From positions 1 to 64,000 of the forward strand of contig NZ_FMBW01000083.1 of the NCBI RefSeq assembly GCF_900091725.1: a DNA stretch of 64,000 nt. Direction: 5' to 3'. Position 1 is the first letter of the stretch; each line of letters opens with the position of its first letter. This document shows positions 36,099-45,653 of this stretch, piece after piece. The position numbers were made by a program, and so were the translations under genes. The notes beneath the pieces were generated by a model that was not told the origin of the DNA, did not search any database, and was given only the letters and a program-made list of their open reading frames with translations. The stretch comes from Streptomyces sp. DvalAA-43 (GTDB taxonomy: Bacteria; Actinomycetota; Actinomycetes; Streptomycetales; Streptomycetaceae).

Positions 36099-38315
36099 AT
36101 GTCAATTTCCAGTTCTGACCACACCGTCATGCCCGAGAACATCGAGAACGACGAGCTCGTCGAGGCCGCAGAGGCCGTCGTCGCCGAGTCCGCCGACTCC
36201 ATCGAGGCCGACGCCCCCCTGGCCGAGCAGGCCGACACCGACTCCGCCGACGCGGAGGCGGACGCCGACGCCGAGCCGACCATCTCCTTCGCCGACCTGG
36301 GCCTGCCCGAGGGCATCGTCCGCAAGCTCGCGCAGAACGGTGTGACGGCGCCCTTCCCGATCCAGGCCGCGACCATCCCGGACGCCCTGGCCGGCAAGGA
36401 CATCCTGGGCCGCGGCCGTACCGGCTCCGGCAAGACGCTCTCCTTCGGTCTGCCGACCCTGGCCACGCTGGCCGGCGGTCACACCGAGAAGAAGAAGCCC
36501 CGCGCGGTCATCCTCACCCCGACCCGTGAACTCGCGATGCAGGTCGCGGACGCGCTCCAGCCGTACGGCGACGTGCTCGGCCTGAAGATGAAGGTCGTCT
36601 GCGGCGGTACGTCGATGGGCAACCAGATCTACGCGCTGGAGCGCGGTGTCGACATCCTCGTCGCCACCCCGGGCCGGCTGCGCGACATCATCAACCGGGG
36701 CGCCTGCTCCCTGGAGAACGTCCAGGTCGCCGTCCTCGACGAGGCCGACCAGATGTCCGACCTGGGCTTCCTGCCCGAGGTCACCGAGCTGCTCGACCAG
36801 GTTCCGGTCGGCGGCCAGCGCATGCTCTTCTCCGCCACGATGGAGAACGAGATCGGCACGCTGGTCAAGCGCTACCTGAACAACCCGGTGAGCCACGAGG
36901 TCGACAGCGCCCAGGGCAACGTCACGACCATGACGCACCACGTCCTCGTCGTGAAGCCGAAGGACAAGGCGCCGGTCACCTCCGCCATCGCCGCCCGCAA
37001 GGGCCGCACCATCATCTTCGTCCGCACCCAGCTGGGCGCCGACCGCATCGCCGAGCAGCTCGTCGAGGCGGGCGTCAAGGCGGACGCGCTGCACGGCGGC
37101 ATGACGCAGGGTGCCCGCACCCGCGTGCTCGCCGACTTCAAGGACGGTTACGTCAACGCGCTCGTCGCGACCGACGTCGCCGCCCGCGGTATCCACGTCG
37201 ACGGCATCGACCTGGTGCTGAACGTGGACCCGGCCGGTGACCACAAGGACTACCTGCACCGCTCGGGCCGTACCGCGCGGGCCGGCAAGTCCGGTGTCGT
37301 CGTCTCGCTGGCGCTGCCGCACCAGCGTCGTCAGATCTTCCGTCTGATGGAGGACGCGGGCGTCGACGCCTCGCGTCACATCGTCGGCGGCGCGGGCGCC
37401 TTCGACCCGGAGGTCGCCGAGATCACCGGTGCCCGTTCGCTGACCGAGGTCCAGGCCGACTCCGCGAACAACGCCGCCAAGCAGGCCGAGCGCGAGGTCG
37501 CCGACCTGACCAAGCAGCTGGAGCGCGTCCAGCGCCGCGCCGGTGAGCTGCGCGAGGAGGCCGACCGCCTCGTCGCCCGTGCCGCGCGCGAGCGGGGCGA
37601 CGACCCCGAGGCCGCCGTGGCCGAGGCCGCCGCCGAGGCGGAGGCCGCCATCGAGGCCGCCGTCTCCGTGCCGGAGCAGCCCGCCGCCCGTGACGACCGT
37701 CGCGACGACCGGGGCAACTTCGACCGCCGGGACAACCGTGGGGGCGACCGCGGTGGCTACCGCGGTGGCAACGACCGCCGGGACGACCGCGGTGGTGACC
37801 GCGGTGGTTTCCAGCGTCGTGACGACCGTTCGTCCGGTGGCTTCCGCCGGGACAACGACCGTCCGTCGTTCAACCGTGACCGTCGTGACGACCGTCCGTC
37901 GGGCGGCTTCCGCTCCAACGACCGTCGTGACGACCGTCCGTCCGGTGGCTTCCGCCGCGACAACGACCGTCCGTCGTTCAACCGTGACCGTCGCGACGAC
38001 CGTCCCTCGGGCGGCGGCTTCCGTTCCAACGACCGTCGTGACGACCGTGGCGGCCGCTCCTTCGAGCGCCGCGACAACGACCGCCCGTCGTTCAACCGCG
38101 ACCGTCGTGACGACCGTCCCTCGGGCGGCTTCCGCTCCGGCGGCAGCGACCGTCCGTTCAATCGCGACCGTCGTGACGACCGTCCCTCCGGCGGCTTCCG
38201 CTCCGGTGGCGGCGACCGTCCGACCGGCCGCCGCGACGACCACCGGGGCACCGGCACCAACACCGGTTCCTTCGGCCGCCGTGACGACAAGCCGCGCTGG
38301 AAGCGCAACGGCTGA
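36099..38315 (+). CDS. DEAD-box RNA helicase with long repetitive Arg/Asp-rich tail
   Basis: A 738-residue helicase. An acidic N-terminus (to about 60) precedes the Q motif (FADLGLPEGIVRKLAQNGVTAPFPIQ), motif I RTGSGKT (107-113), motif II DEAD in VAVLDEADQMSDLGF, SAT, and motif VI HRSGRTARAG. After a coiled-coil-like stretch (ADLTKQLERVQRRAGELREEADRL) the last ~200 residues are repeats of RRDDRPSGGF and RDNDRPSFN, a low-complexity RNA-binding tail. Such proteins remodel RNA and support growth in the cold. The ATG at 36099 (MSISSSDHTV) is one choice; MPENIENDEL at 36129 is another. The 209-base upstream region has no gene. Confidence 0.93.
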   Translation: MSISSSDHTVMPENIENDELVEAAEAVVAESADSIEADAPLAEQADTDSADAEADADAEPTISFADLGLPEGIVRKLAQNGVTAPFPIQAATIPDALAGKDILGRGRTGSGKTLSFGLPTLATLAGGHTEKKKPRAVILTPTRELAMQVADALQPYGDVLGLKMKVVCGGTSMGNQIYALERGVDILVATPGRLRDIINRGACSLENVQVAVLDEADQMSDLGFLPEVTELLDQVPVGGQRMLFSATMENEIGTLVKRYLNNPVSHEVDSAQGNVTTMTHHVLVVKPKDKAPVTSAIAARKGRTIIFVRTQLGADRIAEQLVEAGVKADALHGGMTQGARTRVLADFKDGYVNALVATDVAARGIHVDGIDLVLNVDPAGDHKDYLHRSGRTARAGKSGVVVSLALPHQRRQIFRLMEDAGVDASRHIVGGAGAFDPEVAEITGARSLTEVQADSANNAAKQAEREVADLTKQLERVQRRAGELREEADRLVARAARERGDDPEAAVAEAAAEAEAAIEAAVSVPEQPAARDDRRDDRGNFDRRDNRGGDRGGYRGGNDRRDDRGGDRGGFQRRDDRSSGGFRRDNDRPSFNRDRRDDRPSGGFRSNDRRDDRPSGGFRRDNDRPSFNRDRRDDRPSGGGFRSNDRRDDRGGRSFERRDNDRPSFNRDRRDDRPSGGFRSGGSDRPFNRDRRDDRPSGGFRSGGGDRPTGRRDDHRGTGTNTGSFGRRDDKPRWKRNG
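37690..38255 (+). repeat. Coding repeats of the helicase tail (RDDRPSGGF type)
   Basis: Degenerate in-frame DNA repeats of 18-75 bases share CGTCGTGACGACCGTCCGTC-like cores. At least six copies of the RRDDRPSGGF motif are seen. The reverse strand is open across the array because of the same repeats, but it is a shadow. Confidence 0.8.
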
Positions 38316-38357
38316 ACACCGTGAGGACCTGCTGAAGGTCCGCTGAACGGTCTGCGG

Positions 38358-38398
38358 AAAGCGGGCCCGCTCTTCACGAGCGGGCCCGCTTTTCTTTT
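38358..38398 (+). terminator. Intrinsic terminator of the DEAD-box helicase gene
   Basis: A 15-bp perfect stem (38358-38372 with 38378-38392) has a five-base loop and a T-rich tail, TTTTCTTTTC. Confidence 0.93.
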
Positions 38399-38562
38399 CG
38401 CTTCCCTCACATGAGCGACCGCTGCTAACATCCGGCGACTTGCACAGGGGCGGGGCCGGGGCCGGGGGGCTTTGCGGGCTTTACGTGATTCCTTTGCGGC
38501 GGGCCGCCGTCGATCACCTGTGCCCTTCATGCCTTCGGGCATTTCGGGGAGGACTGACCCTT

Positions 38563-40698
38563 TTGGCTCGCCTTGCTTCTCCACGCGGTCGTGGCGCCCG
38601 GCGCCGTACCGCCGCGCTGGCCGCTCTCACCGTGGTCGCGGCCGGTCTCGGTACGGTGCCGAGCGCCGTCGCCGCGGATGCGCCGACCCCCATCGCGACG
38701 AACGGTGTCTGGGGCATCGACTTCGCCGGCGGAGTGCTGAACACGGTGGAAGTCGCCCCGAGCGGCCCGCAGTTCGCGTTCGCCCGCCAGATCTCCCCGG
38801 GCGGGACGACGGTGGGCGCTCCCACCTCGATGGGGTACGTGGACACCTACGCGACCGGCGCGCATGCGAAGCGGGTGCCGTGCGACGCCGGTGACTGCGT
38901 ACTCCTGCGCGCCACCGGCAACGGCCATCTGGGCCGCTTCTTCGTCGACAACGGCCAGGAACGCGCCCAGATCTGGCTGACGGGGAACACGCTCCACGGT
39001 TTCGACGAACCCGCCGTGACCGGGGGCCGGTTCGTGGACGCGACCGGACGCTACTTCGTCTACGAGGCGGCGTCGACCGGCAAGCAGTACATCGACGACG
39101 TCGGGATCCGCAGGTCGGACGTGCGGATGACCCGGTCCATCACCGCGGCCTCCGTCTGGGGATCGGTGCTGTGGACGGCGGCCTCCACCGCCGGAGCGGT
39201 CACCGCGACCGACCTCGAACAGAAGAAGGTCGTCCAGACCGTCGCCACCGGCGCCCCGTGCGTGATCAAGGAGCTCCAGACCATCGGCCGCTGGATCTAC
39301 TGGAACTGCGGCCCGAACGGTGCCGCCGGGGTGTACGACCGTACGGCGAAGAAGAGCGTCACCGTGCCGTCCGGCGCCGCGCTCGTCGGCGACGGCTATC
39401 TCGTCCGGCACGACCGCACCGCCGGGAAGCTGCTGCTCACCGACTTCCACACCGGGAAGGCCGCACCGCCCCGGGAGATCGCGGACCTGCCCGCGGGCAG
39501 CACCGCCGACCAGCGCCGGCTGACCTGGGCCGTGGACAAGTTCGGCGGCGACGTCGCGTACGTCGGCCCGGACAAGGCGATCCGGATCGTGGAGAGCGGG
39601 GTGCCCGCGCAGCCGCTCGCGAAGATCGAGTCGGACCTCAACGCCGGGTACGTCGATCTCAAGAACGACGGCGGCGGCCAGATCTGGGAGAGCACCTGGC
39701 AGCTCAACGCCCCCGCGACCTGGACCTTCGTGGTCAAGGACATCCGCGGCCGGGCGATCCGTACCCTCTCCGGCGGCCCCGGTGCCGAGGTGGCGGTCGC
39801 CTGGGACGGCAGGATGGACACCGGCCGTCCCGCCGCCAACGAGATCCACACCTGGACGCTGACCGCCAAGGCCGTCAAGGGCGGCGGCACGTACACCACG
39901 AGCGGGAAGATCTCGGTCTCCGGCGGTGTCCAGGGCCATCACGACCAGGGCGGCAACGACTTCGGCGAGCTGGTCACGCTCAACTCCGCCGGCGGACTGA
40001 CCCTGCACTACACCGAGGGCAAGGGGAAGCTCGACTGGAAGCGCTCCGGCGCCGGCTGGCCCAAGGGCACGGTCGCGGTCCCGTTCGGGGACATGGGCAG
40101 CGACCGGTGCGCCGAGATGCTCGTACGGATGCCGAACGGGGAACTGCGCCGGTACGCCGGGAAGTGCGGCTCCCCGTACACGCCGAACAGCAGCCACACC
40201 TCGCTGGGCACGGGCTGGAACGCGTACGACGTCCTGACCGTGCCCGGCGATCTGACCGGTGACGGCCGTCCCGACCTGCTCGCGCGCAAGGCGTCCACCA
40301 GCGATGTCTACCTCTTCGCCAACGACGGCCACGGCAAGCTGAAGGCCGGGGTGAGGATCCGCTCGTCCTGGACCGGCTACACCAAGGTCGTGGGTGCCGG
40401 GGACCTCAACGGCGACGGGTACGGCGATGTGCTGGCCCACCACAAGGACGGCACGCTCTACCGCTACGACGGCACCGCGAGTGGAAAGCTGAAGGAGCGG
40501 GTGAAGGTCTTCGGCGCGTGGGGCACCTCGTACGACACCGTCGTCGGGGTGGGCGACATCACCGGCGACGGGAAGGCCGACCTCGTCGAGCGGGACCGCT
40601 CGGGCAACCTCTTCCGGAACAACGGCAACGGCAAGGGGTCGTTCGGCTCCCGTACGAAGATCGCCACCGGGTGGCAGGTCTACAAGGGGGTCTTCTGA
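38563..40698 (+). CDS. Secreted FG-GAP/VCBS repeat protein
   Basis: A 711-residue exported protein. The signal peptide (to about residue 37, ending SAVAADA) follows a TTG start at 38563 with GGGGAGGA upstream; the frame is open to 38440 but that extension is not signal-like. The middle resembles a beta-propeller with a FlgD-like Ig segment (KDIRGRAIRTLSGGPGAEVAVAWDGRMDTG). The C-terminal 230 residues carry VCBS/FG-GAP repeats with calcium loops such as DLNGDGYGD and DITGDGKAD. Its stop overlaps the next ATG by one base, so the two secreted proteins are made together. An extracellular binding role is inferred. Confidence 0.85.
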   Translation: MARLASPRGRGARRRTAALAALTVVAAGLGTVPSAVAADAPTPIATNGVWGIDFAGGVLNTVEVAPSGPQFAFARQISPGGTTVGAPTSMGYVDTYATGAHAKRVPCDAGDCVLLRATGNGHLGRFFVDNGQERAQIWLTGNTLHGFDEPAVTGGRFVDATGRYFVYEAASTGKQYIDDVGIRRSDVRMTRSITAASVWGSVLWTAASTAGAVTATDLEQKKVVQTVATGAPCVIKELQTIGRWIYWNCGPNGAAGVYDRTAKKSVTVPSGAALVGDGYLVRHDRTAGKLLLTDFHTGKAAPPREIADLPAGSTADQRRLTWAVDKFGGDVAYVGPDKAIRIVESGVPAQPLAKIESDLNAGYVDLKNDGGGQIWESTWQLNAPATWTFVVKDIRGRAIRTLSGGPGAEVAVAWDGRMDTGRPAANEIHTWTLTAKAVKGGGTYTTSGKISVSGGVQGHHDQGGNDFGELVTLNSAGGLTLHYTEGKGKLDWKRSGAGWPKGTVAVPFGDMGSDRCAEMLVRMPNGELRRYAGKCGSPYTPNSSHTSLGTGWNAYDVLTVPGDLTGDGRPDLLARKASTSDVYLFANDGHGKLKAGVRIRSSWTGYTKVVGAGDLNGDGYGDVLAHHKDGTLYRYDGTASGKLKERVKVFGAWGTSYDTVVGVGDITGDGKADLVERDRSGNLFRNNGNGKGSFGSRTKIATGWQVYKGVF

Positions 40699-42236
40699 TG
40701 CGCAGGGCGTTCCCGGCGCGGGCGCTCATGACCGCGGCAGCGGCCGGAGCCGTGCTCGCCGGCCTGCTGGGCTCCGCGCCGCAGGCGCGGGCGGCCACCA
40801 CGGTCCCCTCCTGGCTGATCCCGCTGCACTACACCGACGACGCGGACGGCTCCCACCGCGCCTGTACGGGCATCACGCTGTCCAGGACCCGGACCCTGGC
40901 CACGCCCGACTGCTTCACCGGCCGCAGCCACGCCGACATGGAGTGGGACCACGACCTGTCGAGCGGCCGGCTGTCGAGCGGCGTCAGCGATCCGCGCTAC
41001 CGCAGCCACCCGACGTACGACGCGGCCACCCGCCGGGGCGCGGTCTCGGTGGCGGTCAAGGCGACCCCGGCCTCGTACGGCAAGCCGGTGCTCGCGTCGT
41101 CGGCCGACACCGCGCTGTACGCCTCGGGCGCCAAGGCCACGTTCTACTCGTGGTCCGGACTGGACCTGGACGACGCGCCACGGGTCCGCCACAGCGAACA
41201 GGTGGTGCTGAAGCCGGCGGCGTCCTGCGCCGCGCTGCTCGGCCGCACGCTGCCGTCCGGCACGCTCTGCACCGTGCCGGCCCCGGGCGCGCCGCCCGTC
41301 GCGGACGAGGACCAGTGCTTCGGGGACGCGGGCGGGGCGCTCGTCGGCGGCGGCCGGCTCCTCGCGATCTCGGCCACCAGGGCCACCGGCTGTGTGACGG
41401 GAGGGGTGCGGCTCTACACCCGGATCTCCTCCTACCGGTCCACGATCGTCGACTGGACCCGTGACGTCGACCTCGACGAACGGATCAGCGGCTCGGTCCT
41501 GGCGCGGGAGCCCGGTCGTCTCATCGACCTCTGCACGACGGACCAGCGGGGCAAGCTCGACGACTGCTACGTCGACGGCATCGGCTCGATGATCGACGGG
41601 CGCGAAGAGTTCGACTTCATGACCGAGGCGGGCGACCTGGGCGGCGACGGCGGGGGCGACCTGCTGGCCCGTACGCGGGGCGGCACGCTCTACCGCATCC
41701 CCAGCCCGCTGAGCCGCAGCGATCTCAGCAAGGCCCCGAGGGTGAAACTGGGCACCGGCTGGTCCAAGTACAACCGGATCGTGGCCACCCGCGACCTCAG
41801 TGGGGACGGCCTGCCCGACATCCTCGCCCGTGACGCCGCGGGCGTGATCTGGCTCTACCGGGGCAAGAGCGGCGGCTCCTTGGCCGGCCGTACGAAGGTC
41901 ACCACCTGGAAGGGCTACACCGCCTTCGCCGGACGCGGGGACCTCTCGGGCGACGGGCGTGCGGACGTCGTGGCCCGGGACGGTGCCGGGGTGCTCTGGC
42001 TCTACCGGGGCAACGGCAAGGGCGGTTTCGCGCCACGTACGAAGATCGGCTCGGGCTGGGGCAAGTACAACGTGATCGTCGGCAGCGGGGACATGGACCA
42101 CAACGGCCGCCAGGACATCCTGGCGCGGACCCCGGCGGGCGCGGTGTATCTCTACAACGCCGACCACACCGGGGGTTTCTCGGCGCCGAGGAAGCTGGCC
42201 GACACGCGCTGGAAGAAGTACGCGAAGATCACCTGA
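40698..42236 (+). CDS. Secreted trypsin-like pseudoprotease with VCBS repeats
   Basis: A 512-residue exported protein. The signal peptide ends near residue 32 (PQARA). Residues 36-255 follow the trypsin fold: C56 and C72 match the Cys-loop around the catalytic His, but the usual TAAHC reads TPDC with D71 in place of His. The GDSGG motif reads GDAGG with A211 in place of the nucleophile, and no Asp is seen at the DxA position (GAVSVAVK). The rest is four FG-GAP repeats with DLSGDGLPD, DLSGDGRAD and DMDHNGRQD calcium loops. Proteolysis is not expected; a binding or scaffold role is likelier. Translation is coupled to the preceding VCBS gene through TGATG. Confidence 0.85.
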   Translation: MRRAFPARALMTAAAAGAVLAGLLGSAPQARAATTVPSWLIPLHYTDDADGSHRACTGITLSRTRTLATPDCFTGRSHADMEWDHDLSSGRLSSGVSDPRYRSHPTYDAATRRGAVSVAVKATPASYGKPVLASSADTALYASGAKATFYSWSGLDLDDAPRVRHSEQVVLKPAASCAALLGRTLPSGTLCTVPAPGAPPVADEDQCFGDAGGALVGGGRLLAISATRATGCVTGGVRLYTRISSYRSTIVDWTRDVDLDERISGSVLAREPGRLIDLCTTDQRGKLDDCYVDGIGSMIDGREEFDFMTEAGDLGGDGGGDLLARTRGGTLYRIPSPLSRSDLSKAPRVKLGTGWSKYNRIVATRDLSGDGLPDILARDAAGVIWLYRGKSGGSLAGRTKVTTWKGYTAFAGRGDLSGDGRADVVARDGAGVLWLYRGNGKGGFAPRTKIGSGWGKYNVIVGSGDMDHNGRQDILARTPAGAVYLYNADHTGGFSAPRKLADTRWKKYAKIT

Positions 42237-42409
42237 GCGCTGCGACGGTTCCTGGGGGGCGTGGCCTGCGGGCCGCGCCCCCCTTCGTTGCCGGGGCGCG
42301 CGGTCCTCTGTCGCCGGGCCGCGCCCTCCTCTGCTGCCAGGGCGTGCTTTCCCCAGTCGTGACCCCGGCGGCCGCATGTGTGCTCCGACCCCAGGGAATC
42401 GCTGGGGAC

Positions 42410-43927
42410 ATGACAAATGACTTGAGTGAGGACCCACCCCCGGGCGTCTCCGACGAGGAGCGCCTCGCACAGCTCGGGTACACACAGACGCTGGCCCGGC
42501 GGATGTCGGCATTCTCCAACTACGCCGTCTCGTTCACCATCATCTCGGTGCTCTCCGGCTGCCTCACGCTCTACCTCTTCGGCATGAACACCGGCGGACC
42601 CGCCGTCATCACCTGGGGCTGGATCGGCGTCGGCCTGATGACGCTCTTCGTCGGCCTGGCGATGGCCGAGATCTGTTCGGCGTACCCGACCTCCGCCGGT
42701 CTCTACTTCTGGGCCCACCGCCTGGCCCCGCCGCGCACGGCCGCGGCCTGGGCGTGGTTCACGGGCTGGTTCAACGTACTCGGCCAGGTCGCCGTCACCG
42801 CCGGGATCGACTTCGGGGCGGCGTCCTTCCTGGGCGCGTATCTGAACCTCCAGTTCGGCTTCGGGGTCACCCCCACCCGTACGATCCTGCTCTTCGCCGC
42901 GATCCTGCTGCTGCACGGCCTCCTCAACACCTTCGGGGTGCGGATCGTCGCGATCCTGAACAGCGTGAGCGTCTGGTGGCACGTCATCGGGGTCGCCGTC
43001 ATCGTCGGCGCCCTGACCTTCGTACCGGACTCGCACCGGTCGGCGTCGTTCGTCTTCACCGAATTCGTCAACAACACCGGCTGGGGCAGCGGCCTCTACG
43101 TCGTGATGATCGGCCTGCTGATGGCCCAGTACACCTTCACCGGCTACGACGCCTCCGCCCATATGACGGAGGAGACCCACGACGCGGCGACGGCCGGACC
43201 GCGCGGCATCGTCCAGTCGATCTGGACCTCCTGGATCGCCGGCTTCGTCCTCCTCCTCGGCTTCACCTTCGCCATCCAGTCGTACGACGGAGCGCTGAAC
43301 TCCCCGACCGGCGCCCCGCCCGCCCAGATCCTGCTGGACGCGCTCGGCGCCACCACCGGAAAGCTCCTGCTGCTGATCGTGATCGGCGCCCAGCTCTTCT
43401 GCGGCATGGCGTCCGTGACCGCCAACAGCCGCATGATCTACGCCTTCTCACGCGACGGGGCCCTGCCCTTCTCGCACGTCTGGCACACGGTCAGCCCGCG
43501 CACCCGCACCCCCGTAGCCGCGGTCTGGCTCGCCGCCGCCGGAGCCCTGGCGCTGGGGCTGCCGTACCTGATCAACGTCACGGCGTACGCGGCGGTGACC
43601 TCGATCGCGGTGATCGGCCTCTACATCGCCTACGTCATCCCCACCCTGCTCCGGCTGCTCCGGGGCGACGACTTCACCCCGGGCCCCTGGCACCTGGGCC
43701 GCTGGTCGCGCCCGATCGGCATCGTGGCGGTGGTCTGGGTCCTGATCATCACGGTGCTCTTCATGCTGCCGCAGCTCTCGCCGGTCACCTGGGAGACGTT
43801 CAACTACGCGCCCGTCGCGGTCCTGGTGGTCCTGGGCTTCGCGGCGGCCTGGTGGCTGGCGTCGGCGAGACACTGGTTCCTCGCACCGGATCACAAGCGC
43901 ACGATCACCCCGGACGAATCCCCCTGA
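42410..43927 (+). CDS. APC-family amino acid permease
   Basis: A 505-residue membrane protein with 12 hydrophobic segments. The first helix region SNYAVSFTIISVLSGCLTLY and WGWIGVGLMTLFVGLAMAEICSAYPTSAGLYFW match the GABA/amino-acid permease branch of the APC superfamily, as does YTFTGYDASAHMTEET in segment 6. It probably takes up an amino acid or amine, not determined. The ATG at 42410 follows TGGGGAC; the frame is open upstream without conservation. Confidence 0.93.
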   Translation: MTNDLSEDPPPGVSDEERLAQLGYTQTLARRMSAFSNYAVSFTIISVLSGCLTLYLFGMNTGGPAVITWGWIGVGLMTLFVGLAMAEICSAYPTSAGLYFWAHRLAPPRTAAAWAWFTGWFNVLGQVAVTAGIDFGAASFLGAYLNLQFGFGVTPTRTILLFAAILLLHGLLNTFGVRIVAILNSVSVWWHVIGVAVIVGALTFVPDSHRSASFVFTEFVNNTGWGSGLYVVMIGLLMAQYTFTGYDASAHMTEETHDAATAGPRGIVQSIWTSWIAGFVLLLGFTFAIQSYDGALNSPTGAPPAQILLDALGATTGKLLLLIVIGAQLFCGMASVTANSRMIYAFSRDGALPFSHVWHTVSPRTRTPVAAVWLAAAGALALGLPYLINVTAYAAVTSIAVIGLYIAYVIPTLLRLLRGDDFTPGPWHLGRWSRPIGIVAVVWVLIITVLFMLPQLSPVTWETFNYAPVAVLVVLGFAAAWWLASARHWFLAPDHKRTITPDESP

Positions 43928-44018
43928 CGGCCCGGTATGTCACCATGCCGGGGCCCAGTGGCCGATACCCGATCGGCGACCGGGCCCCGGCGGGCTATGC
44001 TCAGGGGTGATTCGCCGA

Positions 44019-44091
44019 GGGCCGTTAGCTCAATTGGCAGAGCAGCGGACTTTTAATCCGTTGGTTGTGGGTTCGAGTCCCACACGGCCTA
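44019..44091 (+). tRNA. tRNA-Lys (anticodon UUU)
   Basis: Acceptor GGGCCGT/ACGGCCT, anticodon loop CTTTTAA and T loop TTCGAGT fold normally, with discriminator A. TATGCT 17 bases upstream is a likely -10. Integrase remnants start 36 bases downstream, so its 3' end is a candidate attachment site. Confidence 0.95.
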
Positions 44092-44126
44092 CCGCCAGCA
44101 GTGCGGGGAAACCCCCCTCTGAGCTG

Positions 44127-44640
44127 CTACTCAGCGCCTCGATCGGTTTCGTCCGGTCGGGGCGCTCCGTCGTTCCCGGGCTCTTGCGTGAGCGGACGGC
44201 CCGGCAGCAGGGGCTACGGAGGGGGCCTTACGGGTACGTTGCACCAGCGCGGCGGCGGCTTCTGCCGCGGCTTTGTCGACCTCGGGCAGCAGGCTCGTGT
44301 ACGTGTCCGACGTGAGCGTGATCGTGGAGTGGCGCAGGGTCTCCTTGATCGTGTAGAGGTCACCACCCCCGCCGTGGGTGAGAGTGGCCGCGACGTGACG
44401 CAGGTCGCGCAGAGTGATCGGCGACAGGTCGGTGGTGGCGAGGACGCGGCGGAACGTCTCGGAGACCGTCTCCGGGTGCAGCCCAGGAGCCGTCCTCGCG
44501 GGTGAACACCTTGCCGCTCTCGTTCCAGGCGTCGCCCCACTTCTCCCGGGCGCTCAGCATCGCCTTGTGGTGCTCCCGCAGAAGAGCGGCGTTGACGCTG
44601 TCCAACGCGATCGTGCCGGCGCTGCCGCCAGGGAGGGATG
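44127..44640 (-). pseudogene. Tyrosine recombinase (phage-type integrase) remnant, frameshifted
   Basis: On the minus strand two frames together rebuild the C-terminal part of an integrase. The first reads TIALDSVNAALLREHHKAML and VFTREDGSW; after one extra G at 44482-44484 the second reads PETVSETFRRVLATTDLSPI, LRDLRHVAATLTHG, LRHSTITLTSDTYTSLLPEVDKAA, which holds the catalytic R-H, H and Y residues. The N-terminal half is missing. The remaining DNA up to 45653 (about 1 kb) has no gene I can support; it has disordered frames and falls in GC content towards the next gene. Confidence 0.8.
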
Positions 44641-45653
44641 AGCCAGGCCAAGGTGCTTTTTGATCGAGTATCCGATGCGTTCGGCCACAATTCGCGTCCA
44701 GTCCCTGTTGGCGCGGCGTTGAGGAGCCGCCCCAGTCATGGTTCGAAGGGTGCACTTTCCAGACACCTGATTCCGACTCCCCAGGGGCGTCCAGATGAGC
44801 GACGTCGCCTTCGGCCCCTTCCTCCGCTGCTTCGTGTCGAAGGCCGGAGCCGTCAGCAGCGGGCTGATCTGTGCCACCCGGTGTCGGCCATGTCCGAGGG
44901 AGCGCCGCACACGTCCGGCCGGTCCGCCGCGTTGCCGTACACGTGCGCGAGGCGTCACGCGAAAGAGCCGCCGAGTCGAACTCCAATGCCTCAATCGCGT
45001 ACAGCTGCGACAAGCCTTTGAATTCGAAGGGCGCCGTGCTGGAGAGTGGGCGCCTCGGTCTCGGTAATTCGGCTCCGGCCGGAGACGGGCCGTCCTGGAC
45101 GGACTGCTCCGCCTGCCGCCGCTCCGCCTGCCGCCCACGGGGCGTACCGCCTCGTGGCGGACAACCGCGAACGGATGCCGGGAGGCGCCTCGACGTATGC
45201 GATCAACTTCCCGCACTGACCATTCCCGCGTACGCGTAAATCGCGCCGAATTTTCTTGATCGGCTTACGCCCTGCTGTGCCGAACAGGCCTGGCCCATGG
45301 CGCCCGTGCTGGCATCTCAACACACTTTGTATTAATTGCCTTTAAGTCCTTTCGGGTTGCGCCCGGGCGTGGCGCGAGAATTCTTCTATCCTGTCTAGCC
45401 ATGACTGCGACCTGGGCATATGCCGATCGCGGGGCGTCGATTGACACCCTTCTGGATCATTCACTCGTTCGCGCATCACCCCCTGTCCGCTTCCTGCCTA
45501 CTCTTGTACGCATCTCTTTCCATGGGCTCCCGCCGCTCAGGTAAATGGCTATTTTCAGGCTGCCGTTGGAAAGAGGGGATTGATGAATTGCTGTCCGTGG
45601 GCGGGATGTCCGACGGACTCTCGCCTTTCCCCACGAAGAGAGTGGAATCATCG

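Noticed and set aside
44640..45653. Possible plasmid replication or helix-turn-helix remnants upstream of the DUF3494 gene
   Set aside because: Several short frames are open, but no motif could be matched; only the integrase part is convincing.
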